In this document: one piece after another, positions 8,352 to 19,758 of the stretch | How the letters are laid out: each line of letters opens with the position of its first letter | Numbering within the stretch: position 1 is the first letter of the stretch | Assembly: GCA_031281585.1 (NCBI GenBank) | Contig: JAITFE010000059.1 | Span: 1 to 64,000 of the forward strand | Direction of reading: 5' to 3' | Length of the DNA stretch: 64,000 nt | Source of the DNA: Bifidobacteriaceae bacterium | GTDB taxonomy: Bacteria; Actinomycetota; Actinomycetes; Actinomycetales; WQXJ01 | The notes under the pieces: generated by a model | Databases searched by the model: none | What the model saw: only the letters and a program-made list of their open reading frames with translations | Told to the model about the DNA's origin: nothing | Made by a program: the position numbers and the translations under genes

Positions 8352-8915
8352 GTGAGCGAACTATCCCCTTATGGTCCGGCCGGCCCCCAGCCGACCGGGC
8401 CTTACGCCGACGCGCAGCCGTACGCGGCGCGTCCGTTCGATCCGCCCACTGCCTCTTATCCTTCGGCCCCCTACCCGCCGGCGCCGAACCAACCGTATAA
8501 CCCCTACGGACCCCCCGGGGCGCCGTACGGCGGCTGGCCCCCGCCCAATCAACCCGCGCCGGGCGGTTACGCGCAATACCCGCCGTACCAGCCCTACCCG
8601 GTGGGGAATCCCGGCAAGAACGGCATGGGCGTGGCCTCGCTGGTGTTGTCGATCGCGGGAATTGTCATTCTTCCCGGCTTGTTCATCGGTTCTGTCCTAG
8701 GCGTCATCTTTGGGCACATTGGGCTGGCGGCCGTGGGCCGGGGCGAGGCGAACAACCGCGGCGTCGCTTTGGCCGGGGTGATCATCGGCTACATCGGGCT
8801 GGCGATCAGCATCCTCATCTGGGGGCTGGTGTTCGCCATTGGCGGGGCGGGACTCTGGTATTACGCCAGCGGCGCGGCGCCGGACCTGGCCGCGGCGGTT
8901 TTCCCAGCGGTCTAG
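8352..8915 (+). CDS. DUF4190-type small membrane protein
   Basis: The N-terminal 80 residues are rich in proline, tyrosine, glycine and alanine (repeats such as [10 protein letters not shown]) and are presumably cytoplasmic and disordered. Two hydrophobic segments follow, around [28 protein letters not shown] and [26 protein letters not shown], joined by [16 protein letters not shown]. That loop is the hallmark of DUF4190 proteins. The molecular function is unknown. It occupies the position between hisI and trpC where related genomes carry trpE and a small Trp-associated membrane protein. The start is GTG with a promoter-like TAGGTT just upstream. It is 16 bases from trpC and may be cotranscribed with it. 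Confidence 0.75.
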   Translation: MSELSPYGPAGPQPTGPYADAQPYAARPFDPPTASYPSAPYPPAPNQPYNPYGPPGAPYGGWPPPNQPAPGGYAQYPPYQPYPVGNPGKNGMGVASLVLSIAGIVILPGLFIGSVLGVIFGHIGLAAVGRGEANNRGVALAGVIIGYIGLAISILIWGLVFAIGGAGLWYYASGAAPDLAAAVFPAV

Positions 8916-8931
8916 GAAGTTGGGAAAGCAC

Positions 8932-9756
8932 GTGAAGAAAACCGGAACTGTCCTGGATCAGATAATCGCCGGAGTGCGCGAAGACTTGGCGGCGCGCCAG
9001 GCCCGCGTGTCGCTGGCCCAGCTCAAGGCCTCGGCTTGCGACCGTCCGCCGGCCAAAGATTTCCTGGCCCGCCTGCGGGCGAGCGCGTCCGTCGCGGTGA
9101 TCGCCGAGGTGAAGCGCTCAAGCCCGTCACGCGGGCCAATCGCCGCGATTGCGGACCCGGCGGCCTTGGCCCAGGCGTACGAGGCGGGCGGGGCGGCCGC
9201 GATCTCCGTGCTGACCGAGAGCCGGCACTTTCACGGTTCGCTGGCCGATTTGGCGGCGGTGCGCCGCGCGGTCGACATCCCCGTGCTGCGGAAGGACTTC
9301 GTGGTCAGCTCCTACCAGGTTTGGGAGGCCAGAGCCCACGGCGCGGACCTGGTGCTGTTGATTGTGGCGGCGCTGGACCGGTTGCAGTTGATCGGTTTGA
9401 TCGAGCGGACCGTCTCGCTGGGCATGACGCCGTTGGTGGAGGTCCACAACGAGGCGGAGCTTGAGTTGGCGCAGGAGGCGGGCGCCCGGTTGGTCGGGTT
9501 CAACGCGCGCAATCTGAAAACCCTGTCGGTTGACCCGTCCGTGTTCGGCCGGCTGGCGCCCCTGGCCGGTCCGGACGTTGTCAAAGTGGCCGAGTCGGGG
9601 GTTTCCAGCCCGCATGATTTGGCCGCGTACGCGCACAGGGGCGCCGATGCCGTGTTGATCGGCGAGTACTTGGCGTCAGCCTCGCACCCCGAGCAGGCCG
9701 TGCGGGAGCTGGTGGCTATGGGCTCGCACCCGTCTGTGAGATCATTGCGCCGATGA
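8932..9756 (+). CDS. trpC: Indole-3-glycerol phosphate synthase
   Basis: This enzyme converts carboxyphenylaminodeoxyribulose phosphate to indole-3-glycerol phosphate. The protein begins with the family sequence [18 protein letters not shown], contains the catalytic segment [13 protein letters not shown], and has [21 protein letters not shown], and AESGVSS plus [11 protein letters not shown] for phosphate binding. It has 274 residues. The start is placed at GTG 8932, because the homologous sequence begins there; the longer open frame upstream overlaps the DUF4190 gene. Its stop overlaps the trpB start by 4 bp. Confidence 0.95.
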   Translation: MKKTGTVLDQIIAGVREDLAARQARVSLAQLKASACDRPPAKDFLARLRASASVAVIAEVKRSSPSRGPIAAIADPAALAQAYEAGGAAAISVLTESRHFHGSLADLAAVRRAVDIPVLRKDFVVSSYQVWEARAHGADLVLLIVAALDRLQLIGLIERTVSLGMTPLVEVHNEAELELAQEAGARLVGFNARNLKTLSVDPSVFGRLAPLAGPDVVKVAESGVSSPHDLAAYAHRGADAVLIGEYLASASHPEQAVRELVAMGSHPSVRSLRR

Positions 9757-10937
9757 GCCCTGAGATGCCCGGACCCTATTTCGGGTCCTACGGCGGTCGT
9801 TTTGTGCCCGAAGCCCTGATAGCCGCCCTTGACGAGTTGAGCGCCGCGTACGAGTCGGCGAAGTCGGACCCCGCCTTCGCGGCCGAGTTGTCCCGTTTGG
9901 CCACCGATTACGCGGGGCGGCCCACCCCGTTGACGGAGGTGCCGCGCTTCGCGGCGCGGGCGGGCGGCGCGCGGATCTTCTTGAAGCGGGAGGACCTGAC
10001 GCACACCGGCTCCCACAAGATCAACAACGTCCTGGGCCAGGCCCTTTTGACCAAGCGGCTGGGCAAATCGCGGGTGATCGCGGAGACGGGCGCGGGCCAG
10101 CACGGCGTGGCGACCGCCACCGCGGCGGCCTTGATGGGCTTGGACTGCGTGGTTTACATGGGCGAGGAGGACACCAGGCGCCAAGGGCTGAACGTGGCCC
10201 GGATGCGGCTGCTTGGAGCCCAGGTCGTGGCGGTCAAGACCGGGTCCCGGACCCTGAAGGACGCCATCAACGAGGCGTTGCGGGACTGGGTCACAAATGT
10301 GGGCGAGACGAACTACGTCTTCGGCACCGCCGCCGGACCGCATCCCTTCCCGGCCATGGTGCGTGATTTCCAGTCGGTGATCGGGGTGGAGGCGCGGACA
10401 CAGATCCTGGCCCGGGTCGGCCGGCTGCCGGACGCCGCGGCGGCCTGCGTGGGCGGCGGGTCGAACTCGATTGGCCTGTTCGCGGCCTTCCTTGAAGACT
10501 TGGAGGTCGGCTTGTACGGTTTCGAGGCCGCGGGCGACGGCGTGGAGACCGGCCGGCACGCGGCCACCTTGACCGCGGGCAGCCCAGGCACCCTGCACGG
10601 CGCCAAGTCCTATCTGCTCCAGGACGCGGACGGCCAGACCATCGAATCCCATTCGATCTCCGCCGGGTTGGACTATCCGGGTGTGGGACCTCAACACTCT
10701 TACCTGAAGGACTCCGGGCGGGCCGTGTACCGGCCCATCACCGACGCGGCCGCGATGGCGGCGTTCGGCTGGCTGACCCAGTCCGAGGGGATCATGCCCG
10801 CGATCGAGTCAGCCCACGGCCTGGCGGGCGCCATGGACCTGGGCGCGGAACTGGGACCGGAGGCGGTCATCCTGGTGTGCCTCTCCGGCCGGGGCGACAA
10901 GGACGTGGAAACGGCGGCAAGGTGGTTCAACCTATGA
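9753..10937 (+). CDS. trpB: Tryptophan synthase beta chain
   Basis: This PLP enzyme condenses indole with serine to make tryptophan. The N-terminus [18 protein letters not shown] is typical of TrpB1. [15 protein letters not shown] contains the PLP-binding lysine, [11 protein letters not shown] is the active-site loop and GGGSNSIG binds the PLP phosphate. The length is 394 residues, as expected. It overlaps trpC by 4 bp and trpA by 4 bp (ATGA), consistent with coupled synthesis of the alpha2beta2 complex. Confidence 0.96.
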   Translation: MSPEMPGPYFGSYGGRFVPEALIAALDELSAAYESAKSDPAFAAELSRLATDYAGRPTPLTEVPRFAARAGGARIFLKREDLTHTGSHKINNVLGQALLTKRLGKSRVIAETGAGQHGVATATAAALMGLDCVVYMGEEDTRRQGLNVARMRLLGAQVVAVKTGSRTLKDAINEALRDWVTNVGETNYVFGTAAGPHPFPAMVRDFQSVIGVEARTQILARVGRLPDAAAACVGGGSNSIGLFAAFLEDLEVGLYGFEAAGDGVETGRHAATLTAGSPGTLHGAKSYLLQDADGQTIESHSISAGLDYPGVGPQHSYLKDSGRAVYRPITDAAAMAAFGWLTQSEGIMPAIESAHGLAGAMDLGAELGPEAVILVCLSGRGDKDVETAARWFNL

Positions 10938-11776
10938 AAAACGGGGACGGTACCTTTTTCACAGGTCCTTCACAGAACGCCGTCGAGGACGGCGCCGCCC
11001 CCGTTCCCGGCGCGGGCGAGGCCATTGATCGTGCGCGGCGCGAGGGCAGGGCCGCCCTGATCGCCTATCTGCCGTGCGGGTTTCCCTCGCTGGCCGGTTC
11101 TGTCGACGCCTGCCGCGCGCTGATCCGGGGCGGCGTGGACGTGATCGAACTGGGGCTGCCCTACTCCGACCCCGTCATGGACGGCCCGGTGATCGGCGAG
11201 GCCGTCACCCAGGCGCTGGCGGCCGGGTTCCGAGTTGACGACCTCTTCGAGGCGGTCGCGGAGTTGGCCCCGGTCGGCGTGCCCGTCGAGGTCATGACCT
11301 ACTACAACCCCGTGTTCCGGCGCGGCGAGGACCGCTTCGCCGCCGACTTGGCGTCAGCGGGCGGGGCCGGCCTGATCACTCCGGACCTCATTCCGGAAGA
11401 GGCCGCCGCCTGGGTCGGCGCGGCGGACCGTTTCAGCTTGGACAAGATCTTCTTGGTGGCGCCTTCCTCCCCGCCCGCGCGACTGCGCCTAACCGCCGCC
11501 GCCTGCCGCGGGTTCACCTACGCCACCTCGACAATGGGCGTGACCGGGCTGCGGGCCTCCCTTTCCGACCTGGCCCGCCCCCTGGTCGAACGCACCCGCG
11601 CGGCGGGCGCGACCAATGTTTGCGTCGGGGTGGGGGTCTCCACGCCCGGCCAGGCCGCCGAGGTGGCCGGCTTCGCCGACGGCGTGATAGTCGGCTCAGC
11701 CTTCGTGAAACGCCTGGCGGCCGGCCAAGACGTGGAGGGCTTCGCGGCCGAGCTGCGTGAGGCGGCGCGCCGGTGA
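10934..11776 (+). CDS. trpA: Tryptophan synthase alpha chain
   Basis: This subunit cleaves indole-3-glycerol phosphate and channels indole to TrpB. The signature [19 protein letters not shown] includes the catalytic aspartate, with [11 protein letters not shown] containing the first strand and [11 protein letters not shown] plus GVIVGSAFV at the phosphate site. A 30-residue N-terminal extension ([14 protein letters not shown] onward) precedes the conserved start and is poorly characteristic of the family. The DNA encoding it, GGGGACGGTACCTTTTTC, resembles a short REP-like element. The ATG overlaps the trpB stop; a later start would separate the genes, but none is obviously better. Confidence 0.94.
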   Translation: MKNGDGTFFTGPSQNAVEDGAAPVPGAGEAIDRARREGRAALIAYLPCGFPSLAGSVDACRALIRGGVDVIELGLPYSDPVMDGPVIGEAVTQALAAGFRVDDLFEAVAELAPVGVPVEVMTYYNPVFRRGEDRFAADLASAGGAGLITPDLIPEEAAAWVGAADRFSLDKIFLVAPSSPPARLRLTAAACRGFTYATSTMGVTGLRASLSDLARPLVERTRAAGATNVCVGVGVSTPGQAAEVAGFADGVIVGSAFVKRLAAGQDVEGFAAELREAARR

Positions 11777-12789
11777 GCGCGCTCGCGTTCCTGCCTAGCC
11801 CCACGCACAGCGTCTGGCACCTTGGGCCAGTCCCCATCAGGGCGTACGCCCTGACCATGATCACCGCGATCGTGGTGGCTGGATGGATCGGCGCGCGGCG
11901 GCTGGCCCTAAGGGGGTACAACGCCGACGCGATGTTCGACGTGGCCTTGTGGGCCGTGCCCTTCGGCATTGTCGGCGCGCGCGTCTATCACGTCATCACC
12001 ACGCCTGAGCCCTACTTCGGCGCCGGGGGCGACCCGTGGAAGGCCTTCGCCATCTGGAACGGCGGGTTGGGCGTGTGGGGCGCCATCGCGCTCGGCGCTG
12101 TCGGCGGGGCGATCGGCGCGAAGCGGGTCAAGATTCCGTTGGGCGCGCTGGCTGACGCGCTGGCACCGGGAATCGCGGTGGGCCAGGCGATCGGCCGGCT
12201 GGGCAACTGGTTCAACCAAGAACTCTTCGGCGCCCCGACCACGCTCCCGTGGGGGCTGCAAGTCTCCCCGGACATCGCGACCGCCGCCGGCTATCCGCCG
12301 GGGACGCTGTTCCACCCGACTTTCCTTTACGAACTGCTGTGGGACCTGGGCGTGGCCGCCGTTTTGGTGTGGGCGGGCCGCCGGTGGCGGTGGGGACACG
12401 GCCAAACGTTCTTCGCGTACATGACGCTCTACTGCCTGGGGCGCGTCTGGATCGAGGCGCTCCGCATTGACACCGCGAACCACTTCCTGGGCCTGCGGTT
12501 GAACGTTTGGACCTCGATCGTGGTGGGCCTGGCCGGGGTGGTCGGGTTCTTGTGGTCCCGGCGCAGGTACGGCGACGATCTGCAATTGGCGGCGGAGCCG
12601 GAAGGGGATCCCCACGCTGACGATCCCGTATCCGACGACGGGGACATGGCCGACAGCGTGTCCGATCCGGTATCCGACGACGCGAGCGCCCCCGACCCCC
12701 AGGACGCGGCCCCAGACGGGGACACGGTCGACAGCGTGTCTGCTGCCCTACCCGACGAGGACGACAACGACGGCAAGCCCGTCACTTAG
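11773..12789 (+). CDS. lgt: Prolipoprotein diacylglyceryl transferase
   Basis: This integral membrane enzyme transfers diacylglycerol to the lipobox cysteine of prolipoproteins. Several membrane segments are visible, together with GARVYHVITTP and the Lgt signature GQAIGRLGNWFNQELFG. The catalytic core ends near residue 270. The remaining roughly 65 residues form a very acidic, presumably cytoplasmic tail with imperfect repeats of the type DPVSDDGDMADSVS. The tail is not required by what is known of the family. The GTG start overlaps the trpA stop by 4 bp, the usual arrangement in actinobacteria. A bidirectional hairpin follows the gene. Confidence 0.95.
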   Translation: MSALAFLPSPTHSVWHLGPVPIRAYALTMITAIVVAGWIGARRLALRGYNADAMFDVALWAVPFGIVGARVYHVITTPEPYFGAGGDPWKAFAIWNGGLGVWGAIALGAVGGAIGAKRVKIPLGALADALAPGIAVGQAIGRLGNWFNQELFGAPTTLPWGLQVSPDIATAAGYPPGTLFHPTFLYELLWDLGVAAVLVWAGRRWRWGHGQTFFAYMTLYCLGRVWIEALRIDTANHFLGLRLNVWTSIVVGLAGVVGFLWSRRRYGDDLQLAAEPEGDPHADDPVSDDGDMADSVSDPVSDDASAPDPQDAAPDGDTVDSVSAALPDEDDNDGKPVT

Positions 12790-12818
12790 CCCGGCGGCCG
12801 CCGCTTCCGGGGCAGCAA

Positions 12819-12865
12819 AAAGCGGCCCGGCCAAGCGCCGTCGAAGACGCCGGCCGAGCCGCTTT
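12819..12865. terminator. Bidirectional hairpin terminator between lgt and the convergent gene
   Basis: AAAGCGGC at 12819-12826 pairs with GCCGCTTT at 12858-12865, and the inner GGCC at 12829-12832 pairs with GGCC at 12852-12855. The A-tract on the left and T-tract on the right make it usable from both sides. It lies 30 bases after the lgt stop and 14 bases after the end of the convergent minus-strand gene. Confidence 0.75.
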
Positions 12866-12878
12866 GAGCCTGTGCCGA

Positions 12879-13460
12879 CTACTTGAGGATCGTGATGTTC
12901 CCGATCACCGGCAGGGGCTTGAACTCGCCTTTCGCGGCGTTGATGAGGCCAATGATGAACAGGACGAAGATGCCCAAGGCGACCAAGCCGAAGAGCAGGT
13001 TGACAATTGACGCCAGCCCAAACGAGCCGGTCGTCAAGACGGTCGTGAGCAGGATCGCGTTGACCACGCCGTAAACCACGGAATAGGCCACTTCAAGAAG
13101 GAACAGCACCAAGCCCTGGTTGGCGTGGTAGCGCGCGAAGCGCGACTCTTTGGCGGCGAAGATCGGAATCAGCACCAGAATGTTGAAGTAGGCCAGGATG
13201 GCCATGACCTTGTTCTGCTGAATGTCCGGGTCGCCGGCCGGCGGGGCGGCGTACTGCTGCTGCGGCGCCTGGTAGTAACCCTGTTGGGCTGGCTGCGGCG
13301 GCGGGTAGCCGCCGGGCGCAGGCTGTTGGTAGGCGCCGGGAGCCGGCTGCTGGGGCGGGGGATATCCACCGGGGGCCGACTGCTGCGGCTGCGGAGGGTA
13401 GCCGCCTTGCGGCTGCTGCGGCGGGTAGTAGCCGTCTGGGGGCTGAGGAGTCTGAGTCAT
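12879..13460 (-). CDS. Tic20/DUF4870-like membrane protein with P/Q/G/Y-rich N-terminus
   Basis: A 193-residue protein. Residues 1-80 are a low-complexity chain of proline, glutamine, glycine and tyrosine (units such as APGGYPPPQ). The rest has about three hydrophobic segments with the family-typical NKVMAILAYFNILVLIPIF, FARYHANQGLVLFL and GLINAAKGEFKPLPVIG. Proteins of this type (COG3296, Tic20-like) are small membrane proteins of unknown function. It is a single gene facing lgt and divergent from gltB, with its own promoter expected in 13461-13682. Its disordered N-terminus resembles that of the DUF4190 protein at 8352, but the membrane domains are unrelated by eye. Confidence 0.8.
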   Translation of the reverse strand: MTQTPQPPDGYYPPQQPQGGYPPQPQQSAPGGYPPPQQPAPGAYQQPAPGGYPPPQPAQQGYYQAPQQQYAAPPAGDPDIQQNKVMAILAYFNILVLIPIFAAKESRFARYHANQGLVLFLLEVAYSVVYGVVNAILLTTVLTTGSFGLASIVNLLFGLVALGIFVLFIIGLINAAKGEFKPLPVIGNITILK

Positions 13461-13618
13461 GGTCCGTCCTTTTGATTCTCTCCGAGTGGTAACGGGCGTC
13501 CCTGAACCTAGCGCATTGAAGGGGCCAATGTCACGTTAACAGGCCGATCTTAGGGCGGATTCGACTCGGCCGGGAGTTCGGATAGTGGGCCAAACTGCTG
13601 TTCGGCAGCACTACCAGG

Positions 13619-13624
13619 TATCCT
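13619..13624 (+). promoter_or_regulatory. Possible -10 element for gltB
   Basis: TATCCT lies about 59 bases before the gltB start in the 222-bp divergent interval 13461-13682. No convincing -35 element or known operator was seen, apart from a small inverted repeat TGCTG-TTCGG-CAGCA at 13596-13610. Weak call. Confidence 0.25.
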
Positions 13625-13682
13625 TGCTGAGCCGGTTGCTGGTGCTCAAGCACGGTTCGGCCTCAAACTGTTCGAAAGGTGG

Positions 13683-16600
13683 ATGATGGCAGCACGCCCT
13701 TTATCGGTCCCCTCCCCATTTGAAATGGGGCCGCCAGCACGGGGACTCTATTCGCCCGACTTCGAGCATGACGCCTGTGGCGTCGGATTCGTCGCCCGCC
13801 TGGACGGACGGCCGGGCCGGGACATCGTGGACGCCGCCTTGACCGTGCTGGAAAACATCGACCATCGCGGCGCCGTGGGCGCCGAGCCGAACACCGGTGA
13901 CGGCGCCGGGATCCTGACCCAGGTCCCCGACCGGTTGATGCGGCGTCTGTTTGAAGCTGAGGGCGCAGCCGTTCCGGAGGCCGGCCATTACGCGGTCGGG
14001 ATGGCGTTCTTGCCGCAAGGGCACCATCAGGCGGCAGCCGCCATGGACGAGATCGAGGGGATCGCGGCCGAGGAGGGCCTTGAGGTGATCGGCTGGCGCA
14101 CTCCGCCCACGGACCCGTCGCCGGTCGGGCCCACGGCCCTGGCGGCCATGCCGACTTTCCGCCAGTTGATGCTGGCCAGCCCGGACCGGCGCCTGGCCGG
14201 GATTGACCTGGACCGCCGCGCGTACCGCTTGGTCAAGCGTTCGCTTCACCAAGCCGGAACCTACTTCGCCTCGCTCAGCGCGCGCACCGTTGTTTACAAG
14301 GGCATGTTGACCACCGGGCAATTGCTGCCGTTCTTCGGCGACCTGGCCGAACCGGACTATGAGACGGCGATTGCCCTGGTGCACTCCCGCTTTTCGACGA
14401 ACACGTTCCCGTCCTGGCCGTTGGCGCAGCCGTTGTCCATGATGGCGCACAACGGCGAGATCAACACCGTCAAGGGCAACCGCAATTGGCTCTCGGCCCG
14501 CGAGGCGCAAATGGAATCCGATTTGATCGGCGAGATCGCGCCGTTGACGCCGATCTGCTCGCCGGGCGAGTCGGATTCGGCCTCCTTTAACTCAGTGCTC
14601 GAGCTGCTGCACTTGGCCGGCCGGCCACTCCAGCACGCGATCCTCATGATGATCCCGGAGGCGTGGGAGAACAACGCCGCCATGGACGCCTCGGTGCGGG
14701 AGTTCTATGAGTTCAACGACTCGGTGATGGAGGCCTGGGACGGCCCCGCGGCGGTGGCGTTCACCGACGGGACCGTGATCGGGGCCACCCTGGACCGCAA
14801 CGGGCTTCGCCCCGGACGGTATTGGGTCACCAGCGACGGCCTGGTGGTCATGGCCTCGGAAGCCGGCGTGCTGGACATTCCGCAGGACCAGGTTGTCCGG
14901 AAAGGCCGCCTGGAGCCAGGGCGTATTTTCCTGGTGGACACCGCCCAGGGCCGGATCATTGAGAACCATCAGGTCAAGGCCGAACTGGCGGCCCAGGCGC
15001 CGTACGGCGAATGGGTCCGGGAGAAAGCCGTCTATCTGGACAACCTGCCGCCGCGCGAGCACATCGACTATTCGACCACCTCGGTCACCCGCCGCCAGTT
15101 GGCGTTCGGGTACACGGAGGAGGAGGTCCGCCTGATCCTCGCCCCAATGGCGGTGACCGGCGCGGAACCGGTCGGGTCCATGGGGAACGATGCCGCCCTG
15201 GCGGTTTTGACCGACCGGCCCCGGCTCCTCTTCGATTACTTCAGCCAGATGTTCGCCCAGGTCACCAACCCGCCGTTGGACGCCATCCGCGAGGAGATGG
15301 TGACGTCGCTGGCCACCGCGATCGGGCCGATGGCGAACCTGCTTGAGGACTTGCCGGAGCACGCCCGGAAGTTGGTGCTCCCGTTTCCGGTGTTGGGTAA
15401 CGAGGATCTGCAAAAGGTCTCCCGGATCGGGCGGTACCGGGACCGGTCCGGCGGGTTCTCCGCCCAAACCGTCAAGGGCCTCTACCGCGTGGCGGGCGGC
15501 GGCCAAGCGCTGGCCGACCGACTGGAGGACATCTTCGCCGAGGTTGACTCCGCGGTCGCGGCCGACAAGAGCTTCATCATCCTGTCCGACCGCGACTCGG
15601 ACGCGGAACTCGCGCCCATCCCATCCTTGCTGCTGGTCAGCGCCGTCCACCAGCACCTGCTGGCGAACCACACGCGCACCCGGATCGGAATGGTGGTGGA
15701 GGCGGGCGACGTCCGCGAGGTCCACCACGTCGCCTTGCTGATCAGCTACGGCGCGGCGGCCGTCAACCCGTACTTGGCGATGGAGTCGGTGGAGCGCCTG
15801 GCGCGGGCGGGCGACTTGGGGGAGATCAGCCCGGACAAAGCCGTCGCCAATCTGATCAAGGCGCTCGGCAAGGGCGTGCTCAAGGTCATGTCGAAGATGG
15901 GCATCTCGACCGTGTCCTCCTACCGAGGAGCGCAGGTTTTCGAGGCCGTGGGCCTGGGCGGCGCCTTGATCGACAAGTACTTCACGGGCACCACGTCCCG
16001 GATCGAGGGGATCGGCCTGGAAGAACTCGCCCGCGAGGTCGCGGCGCGCCACGCCAAGGCGTACCCGAAGGCGGTCTACGGGAACGAAGGGGACATCTTG
16101 CCGTCCGGCGGGCAGTACAAGTGGCGGCGCCACGGCGAGACCCACCTGCTCACCCCAGACGCCATCTTCGAGCTCCAGACCTCGACCAGGCGCGGCGACT
16201 ACGCGCTCTTCAAGCGCTACAGCGCCCGGATCGACAACCAGGCCGAGGCGTTGGCGACCATCCGGGGTCTGTTCACGTTCAAGCGCGGGCTGAGGCCGCC
16301 CGTGCCGATCGACGAGGTGGAACCCGTCTCCGAGATCGTCAAGCGTTTTTCCACCGGCGCCATGTCCTACGGTTCCATCTCAATGGAGGCGCACCAGACC
16401 CTGGCGATCGCGATGAACCGGATGGGCGCCAAGTCCAACACGGGCGAGGGCGGGGAGGACCCGGAACGGCTCCACGACCCGGAGCGGCGTTCGGCCATCA
16501 AACAGGTCGCCTCTGGCCGGTTCGGCGTCACCGCCGAATACCTGACCAACGCGGACGACATCCAGATCAAGATGGCCCAGGGGGCCAAACCGGGCGAGGG

Positions 16601-18269
16601 CGGTCAACTCCCCGGCGCCAAGGTCTATCCCTGGATCGCCAAGACCCGCCACTCGACGCCCGGCGTGCCGCTGATTTCGCCTCCGCCCCACCACGACATC
16701 TACTCGATTGAGGACCTGAAACAGCTGATCCACGACCTGAAGAACGCCAACCCCGAGGCCCGCATCCACGTCAAACTGGTTGCGGAGGTCGGGGTGGGCA
16801 CGGTCGCGGCCGGGGTCTCCAAGGCGCACGCGGACGTGGTCCTGATCTCCGGCCACGACGGCGGCACCGGCGCCTCGCCGCTGACCTCAATCAAGCACGC
16901 GGGCGGACCGTGGGAACTCGGCTTGGCGGAAACCCAGCAGACCCTGCTGGCGAACAACCTGCGCGACCGGATCGTGGTCCAAGTGGACGGCCAACTGAAG
17001 ACCGGCCGGGACGTCGTCATCGGCGCCCTGCTCGGCGCGGAGGAGTTCGGCTTCGCCACCGCCCCGCTGGTGGTGATGGGCTGCGTCATGATGCGGGTGT
17101 GCCAAAAGGACACCTGCCCGGTCGGCGTGGCCACCCAAAACCCGGAACTGCGCGCCCGTTTCACCGGCCGCCCCGAGAACGTGGTGACGTTCTTCGAGTT
17201 CATCGCCCAAGAGGTCCGCGAACACCTGGCGGAGCTCGGCTTCCGGAGCCTGGCGGAGGCGGTGGGCCAAGTCGAAGTGCTGGACACAACGGCGGCGGTC
17301 AGCCACTGGAAGGCGGCCGGGCTGGACCTCGGCCCCATTCTCATGCCGCCGCCCAACCCGGCCGGCTCGCCGCTGCGGCAGGTCACCGGCCAGGACCATG
17401 GCCTTGAGGCCGCCCTCGACAACCGGCTCATCCAGGAGGCCCGGCCGGCGTTGGAACGGGGCGAACGGGTCTTCATCGAGCACAAGGTCCGCAACGTCAA
17501 CCGGACCGTGGGGACCATGCTTGGCCACGAGGTCGTCAAACGCCGCGGCGGCGCGGGCCTGCCGCCGGGCACAATCGACGTGACGCTGACGGGCACGGGC
17601 GGTCAGAGCTTCGGCGCGTTCCTGCCGCGCGGCATCGTCCTCCGTTTGATCGGCGACTCGAACGACTACCTGGGCAAAGGCCTGAGCGGCGGGCGGATAG
17701 TGGTGCGCCCTGCCGACGGTGCCGGTTTTGAGGCCTCCACAACGGTGATCGCGGGCAACGTGATCGGGTACGGGGCGACCTCCGGGGAGATCTACCTGCG
17801 CGGAAAGGTGGGCGAACGGTTCGCGGTCCGCAACTCGGGCGCCACCCTGGTGGTGGAGGGCGTGGGGGACCACGGCTGCGAGTACATGACGGGCGGCCTG
17901 GTGGCGGTGTTGGGGCCAACCGGGCGGAACTTCGGCGCCGGGATGTCCGGCGGCCGGGCCTACGTCTACAAACTCGACCGCGGGAGGCTCTCGCCGCAGG
18001 CCGTCAAGGCCGGGGACCTGCTGCTCGAAGAGGTGCCCGATGACGACGAGTTGGTGGCGTTGTTGGAGCGGCACGCGCTTGAGACCGGCTCGACCAAGGC
18101 GCAAGCGATCCTGGCCGACTGGGACACGGAACGGGCCAATTTCACCCACCTGGTGCCGTGCGACTTCAAACGGATGAGCAAGGCGCTGGCCCGCGCCAAG
18201 GCGGAGGGGTTGGACTACCACGACCCGGACACCTGGAAAGAGATCATGAAGGAGGCGGCTCATGGCTGA
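13683..18269 (+). CDS. gltB: Glutamate synthase large subunit
   Basis: This is the alpha subunit of NADPH-dependent GOGAT, which makes two glutamates from glutamine and 2-oxoglutarate. Residues before HDACGVGF form a propeptide of about 31 residues; Cys32 would become the N-terminal nucleophile of the glutaminase domain. The central and FMN-binding synthase domains follow ([36 protein letters not shown]). The 3Fe-4S cluster cysteines are C1134, C1140 and C1145 in [16 protein letters not shown]. The C-terminal GXGXG repeat region is present. At 1528 residues it is full length. A GAAAGGTGG ribosome site precedes two adjacent ATG codons. It overlaps gltD by 8 bp. Confidence 0.97.
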   Translation: MMAARPLSVPSPFEMGPPARGLYSPDFEHDACGVGFVARLDGRPGRDIVDAALTVLENIDHRGAVGAEPNTGDGAGILTQVPDRLMRRLFEAEGAAVPEAGHYAVGMAFLPQGHHQAAAAMDEIEGIAAEEGLEVIGWRTPPTDPSPVGPTALAAMPTFRQLMLASPDRRLAGIDLDRRAYRLVKRSLHQAGTYFASLSARTVVYKGMLTTGQLLPFFGDLAEPDYETAIALVHSRFSTNTFPSWPLAQPLSMMAHNGEINTVKGNRNWLSAREAQMESDLIGEIAPLTPICSPGESDSASFNSVLELLHLAGRPLQHAILMMIPEAWENNAAMDASVREFYEFNDSVMEAWDGPAAVAFTDGTVIGATLDRNGLRPGRYWVTSDGLVVMASEAGVLDIPQDQVVRKGRLEPGRIFLVDTAQGRIIENHQVKAELAAQAPYGEWVREKAVYLDNLPPREHIDYSTTSVTRRQLAFGYTEEEVRLILAPMAVTGAEPVGSMGNDAALAVLTDRPRLLFDYFSQMFAQVTNPPLDAIREEMVTSLATAIGPMANLLEDLPEHARKLVLPFPVLGNEDLQKVSRIGRYRDRSGGFSAQTVKGLYRVAGGGQALADRLEDIFAEVDSAVAADKSFIILSDRDSDAELAPIPSLLLVSAVHQHLLANHTRTRIGMVVEAGDVREVHHVALLISYGAAAVNPYLAMESVERLARAGDLGEISPDKAVANLIKALGKGVLKVMSKMGISTVSSYRGAQVFEAVGLGGALIDKYFTGTTSRIEGIGLEELAREVAARHAKAYPKAVYGNEGDILPSGGQYKWRRHGETHLLTPDAIFELQTSTRRGDYALFKRYSARIDNQAEALATIRGLFTFKRGLRPPVPIDEVEPVSEIVKRFSTGAMSYGSISMEAHQTLAIAMNRMGAKSNTGEGGEDPERLHDPERRSAIKQVASGRFGVTAEYLTNADDIQIKMAQGAKPGEGGQLPGAKVYPWIAKTRHSTPGVPLISPPPHHDIYSIEDLKQLIHDLKNANPEARIHVKLVAEVGVGTVAAGVSKAHADVVLISGHDGGTGASPLTSIKHAGGPWELGLAETQQTLLANNLRDRIVVQVDGQLKTGRDVVIGALLGAEEFGFATAPLVVMGCVMMRVCQKDTCPVGVATQNPELRARFTGRPENVVTFFEFIAQEVREHLAELGFRSLAEAVGQVEVLDTTAAVSHWKAAGLDLGPILMPPPNPAGSPLRQVTGQDHGLEAALDNRLIQEARPALERGERVFIEHKVRNVNRTVGTMLGHEVVKRRGGAGLPPGTIDVTLTGTGGQSFGAFLPRGIVLRLIGDSNDYLGKGLSGGRIVVRPADGAGFEASTTVIAGNVIGYGATSGEIYLRGKVGERFAVRNSGATLVVEGVGDHGCEYMTGGLVAVLGPTGRNFGAGMSGGRAYVYKLDRGRLSPQAVKAGDLLLEEVPDDDELVALLERHALETGSTKAQAILADWDTERANFTHLVPCDFKRMSKALARAKAEGLDYHDPDTWKEIMKEAAHG

Positions 18270-19725
18270 TCCGACCGGGTTCCTGAAGGTCCGCCAGCGC
18301 GAACTGCCCATGGACCGGCCGGTCTCGCTGCGCCTGCTTGATTTCAGGGAGGTGCGCGCCGACCTGCCCACGGACGAGGTCATGCTGCACCGCCAGGCCG
18401 GCCGCTGCATGGACTGCGGCGTGCCGTTCTGCCACCGCGGCTGCCCGCTGGGCAACCTCATCCCCGAGTGGAACGACCTGGCGTGGCGGGGCGATTGGCG
18501 GGCGGCCTCGGAGCGGCTGCACGCGACGAACAACTTCCCCGAGTTCACGGGGAGGATCTGCCCGGCGCTGTGCGAGGGCTCCTGCGTGCTGGGCATCAGC
18601 CAGCCGCCGGTCACCATCGAGTCGATCGAGATGGCGATCGTGGACAAGGCGTTCGAGAACAACTGGATCACGCCGGAGATCCCCGAGCGTTTCACGGGCT
18701 TCACCGTGGCCGTGGTGGGCTCCGGGCCGGCCGGCCTGGCGGCGGCGCAACAGTTGACGCGGGTGGGCCACACCGTCGCCGTCTACGAGCGGGCCGACCG
18801 TCCCGGCGGCCTGCTGCGCTACGGCATCCCGGATTTCAAACTCGGGAAACACCACCTGGACCTCAGGCTTTCGCAAATGCAGGCCGAGGGGACCCGCTTT
18901 AGGACCGGGACGGAGATCGGGCGGGACATCTCTTGGGAGGACTTGCGCCAGAGGTACGACGCGGTGGTGGTCGCGGTCGGCTCGACGGTCCCGCGCGACC
19001 TGGACTTGCCGGGACGGGAGTTGGCGGGAATCCAGTTCGCCAAGCCGTTCCTGGAGCAGGCCAACGTGGTGGCCTCCGGGCGCATGGTGGCGAACCAGGT
19101 GACCGCCAGGGACAAGCACGTGATTGTGATTGGCGGCGGGGACACGGGTTCAGACTGCGTGGGCACCTCGCTGCGCCAGGGCGCCAAGTCGGTGACCTCG
19201 TTGGAGATCATGCCGCAGCCGCCGGCGGAGCGGCCCCCGCACCAGCCCTGGCCGGTCTTCCCGCAGGTGTTCAAGACATCTTCCTCCCATGAGGAGGGCG
19301 GCAACCGCGTCTACACCGTGACGTCGCTCGGCTTTAGGGGTCGCGAAGGGCGGGTGGAGGCTTTGGAGGTGGCCGATGCCGTCCGCGACGGTTCCGGCCG
19401 TTTCCAGCCGGTTCCCGGGTCCGAACGTTCCCTGCCCGCCGATTTGGTGCTGATCGCCATGGGCTTCACCGGCCCGGAGGCCATGACGCTGGTGGAACAG
19501 CTGGGCCTGGAACTGAGCCCGCGCGGGACGTTGGCGCGCGACGCGCGCTACGCGACCGCCCAGGAGAGCGTGTTCGTGGCCGGGGACGCCGGCCGGGGCC
19601 AGTCCCTGGTGGTCTGGGCGATCGCGGAGGGCCGGGCCGCGGCCGCCGCCGTGGACGCCTACCTGCAGGGCTCGACGGAGTTGCACAGCCCCATCCCGGC
19701 GACCGAAGCGCCCATGAGCTTGTAG
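18262..19725 (+). CDS. gltD: Glutamate synthase small subunit
   Basis: This beta subunit passes electrons from NADPH through FAD and iron-sulphur clusters to GltB. The N-terminal cluster cysteines are in [17 protein letters not shown] (C49, C52, C57, C61) and in [31 protein letters not shown] is the FAD-binding site, [15 protein letters not shown] the NADPH-binding site, and [18 protein letters not shown] the C-terminal FAD motif. The length of 487 residues is normal. It starts within the last codons of gltB, so the two subunits are made together. Confidence 0.97.
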   Translation: MADPTGFLKVRQRELPMDRPVSLRLLDFREVRADLPTDEVMLHRQAGRCMDCGVPFCHRGCPLGNLIPEWNDLAWRGDWRAASERLHATNNFPEFTGRICPALCEGSCVLGISQPPVTIESIEMAIVDKAFENNWITPEIPERFTGFTVAVVGSGPAGLAAAQQLTRVGHTVAVYERADRPGGLLRYGIPDFKLGKHHLDLRLSQMQAEGTRFRTGTEIGRDISWEDLRQRYDAVVVAVGSTVPRDLDLPGRELAGIQFAKPFLEQANVVASGRMVANQVTARDKHVIVIGGGDTGSDCVGTSLRQGAKSVTSLEIMPQPPAERPPHQPWPVFPQVFKTSSSHEEGGNRVYTVTSLGFRGREGRVEALEVADAVRDGSGRFQPVPGSERSLPADLVLIAMGFTGPEAMTLVEQLGLELSPRGTLARDARYATAQESVFVAGDAGRGQSLVVWAIAEGRAAAAAVDAYLQGSTELHSPIPATEAPMSL

Positions 19726-19758
19726 CGGCCAGGGCGTGGGGCCGCCGGCGGGCCGGGC

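Noticed and set aside
16887-18773. Minus-strand 628-codon frame across gltB-gltD
   Set aside because: It lies opposite conserved gltB and gltD codons and is a GC-driven antisense frame with Arg/His/Gly-rich nonsense composition.
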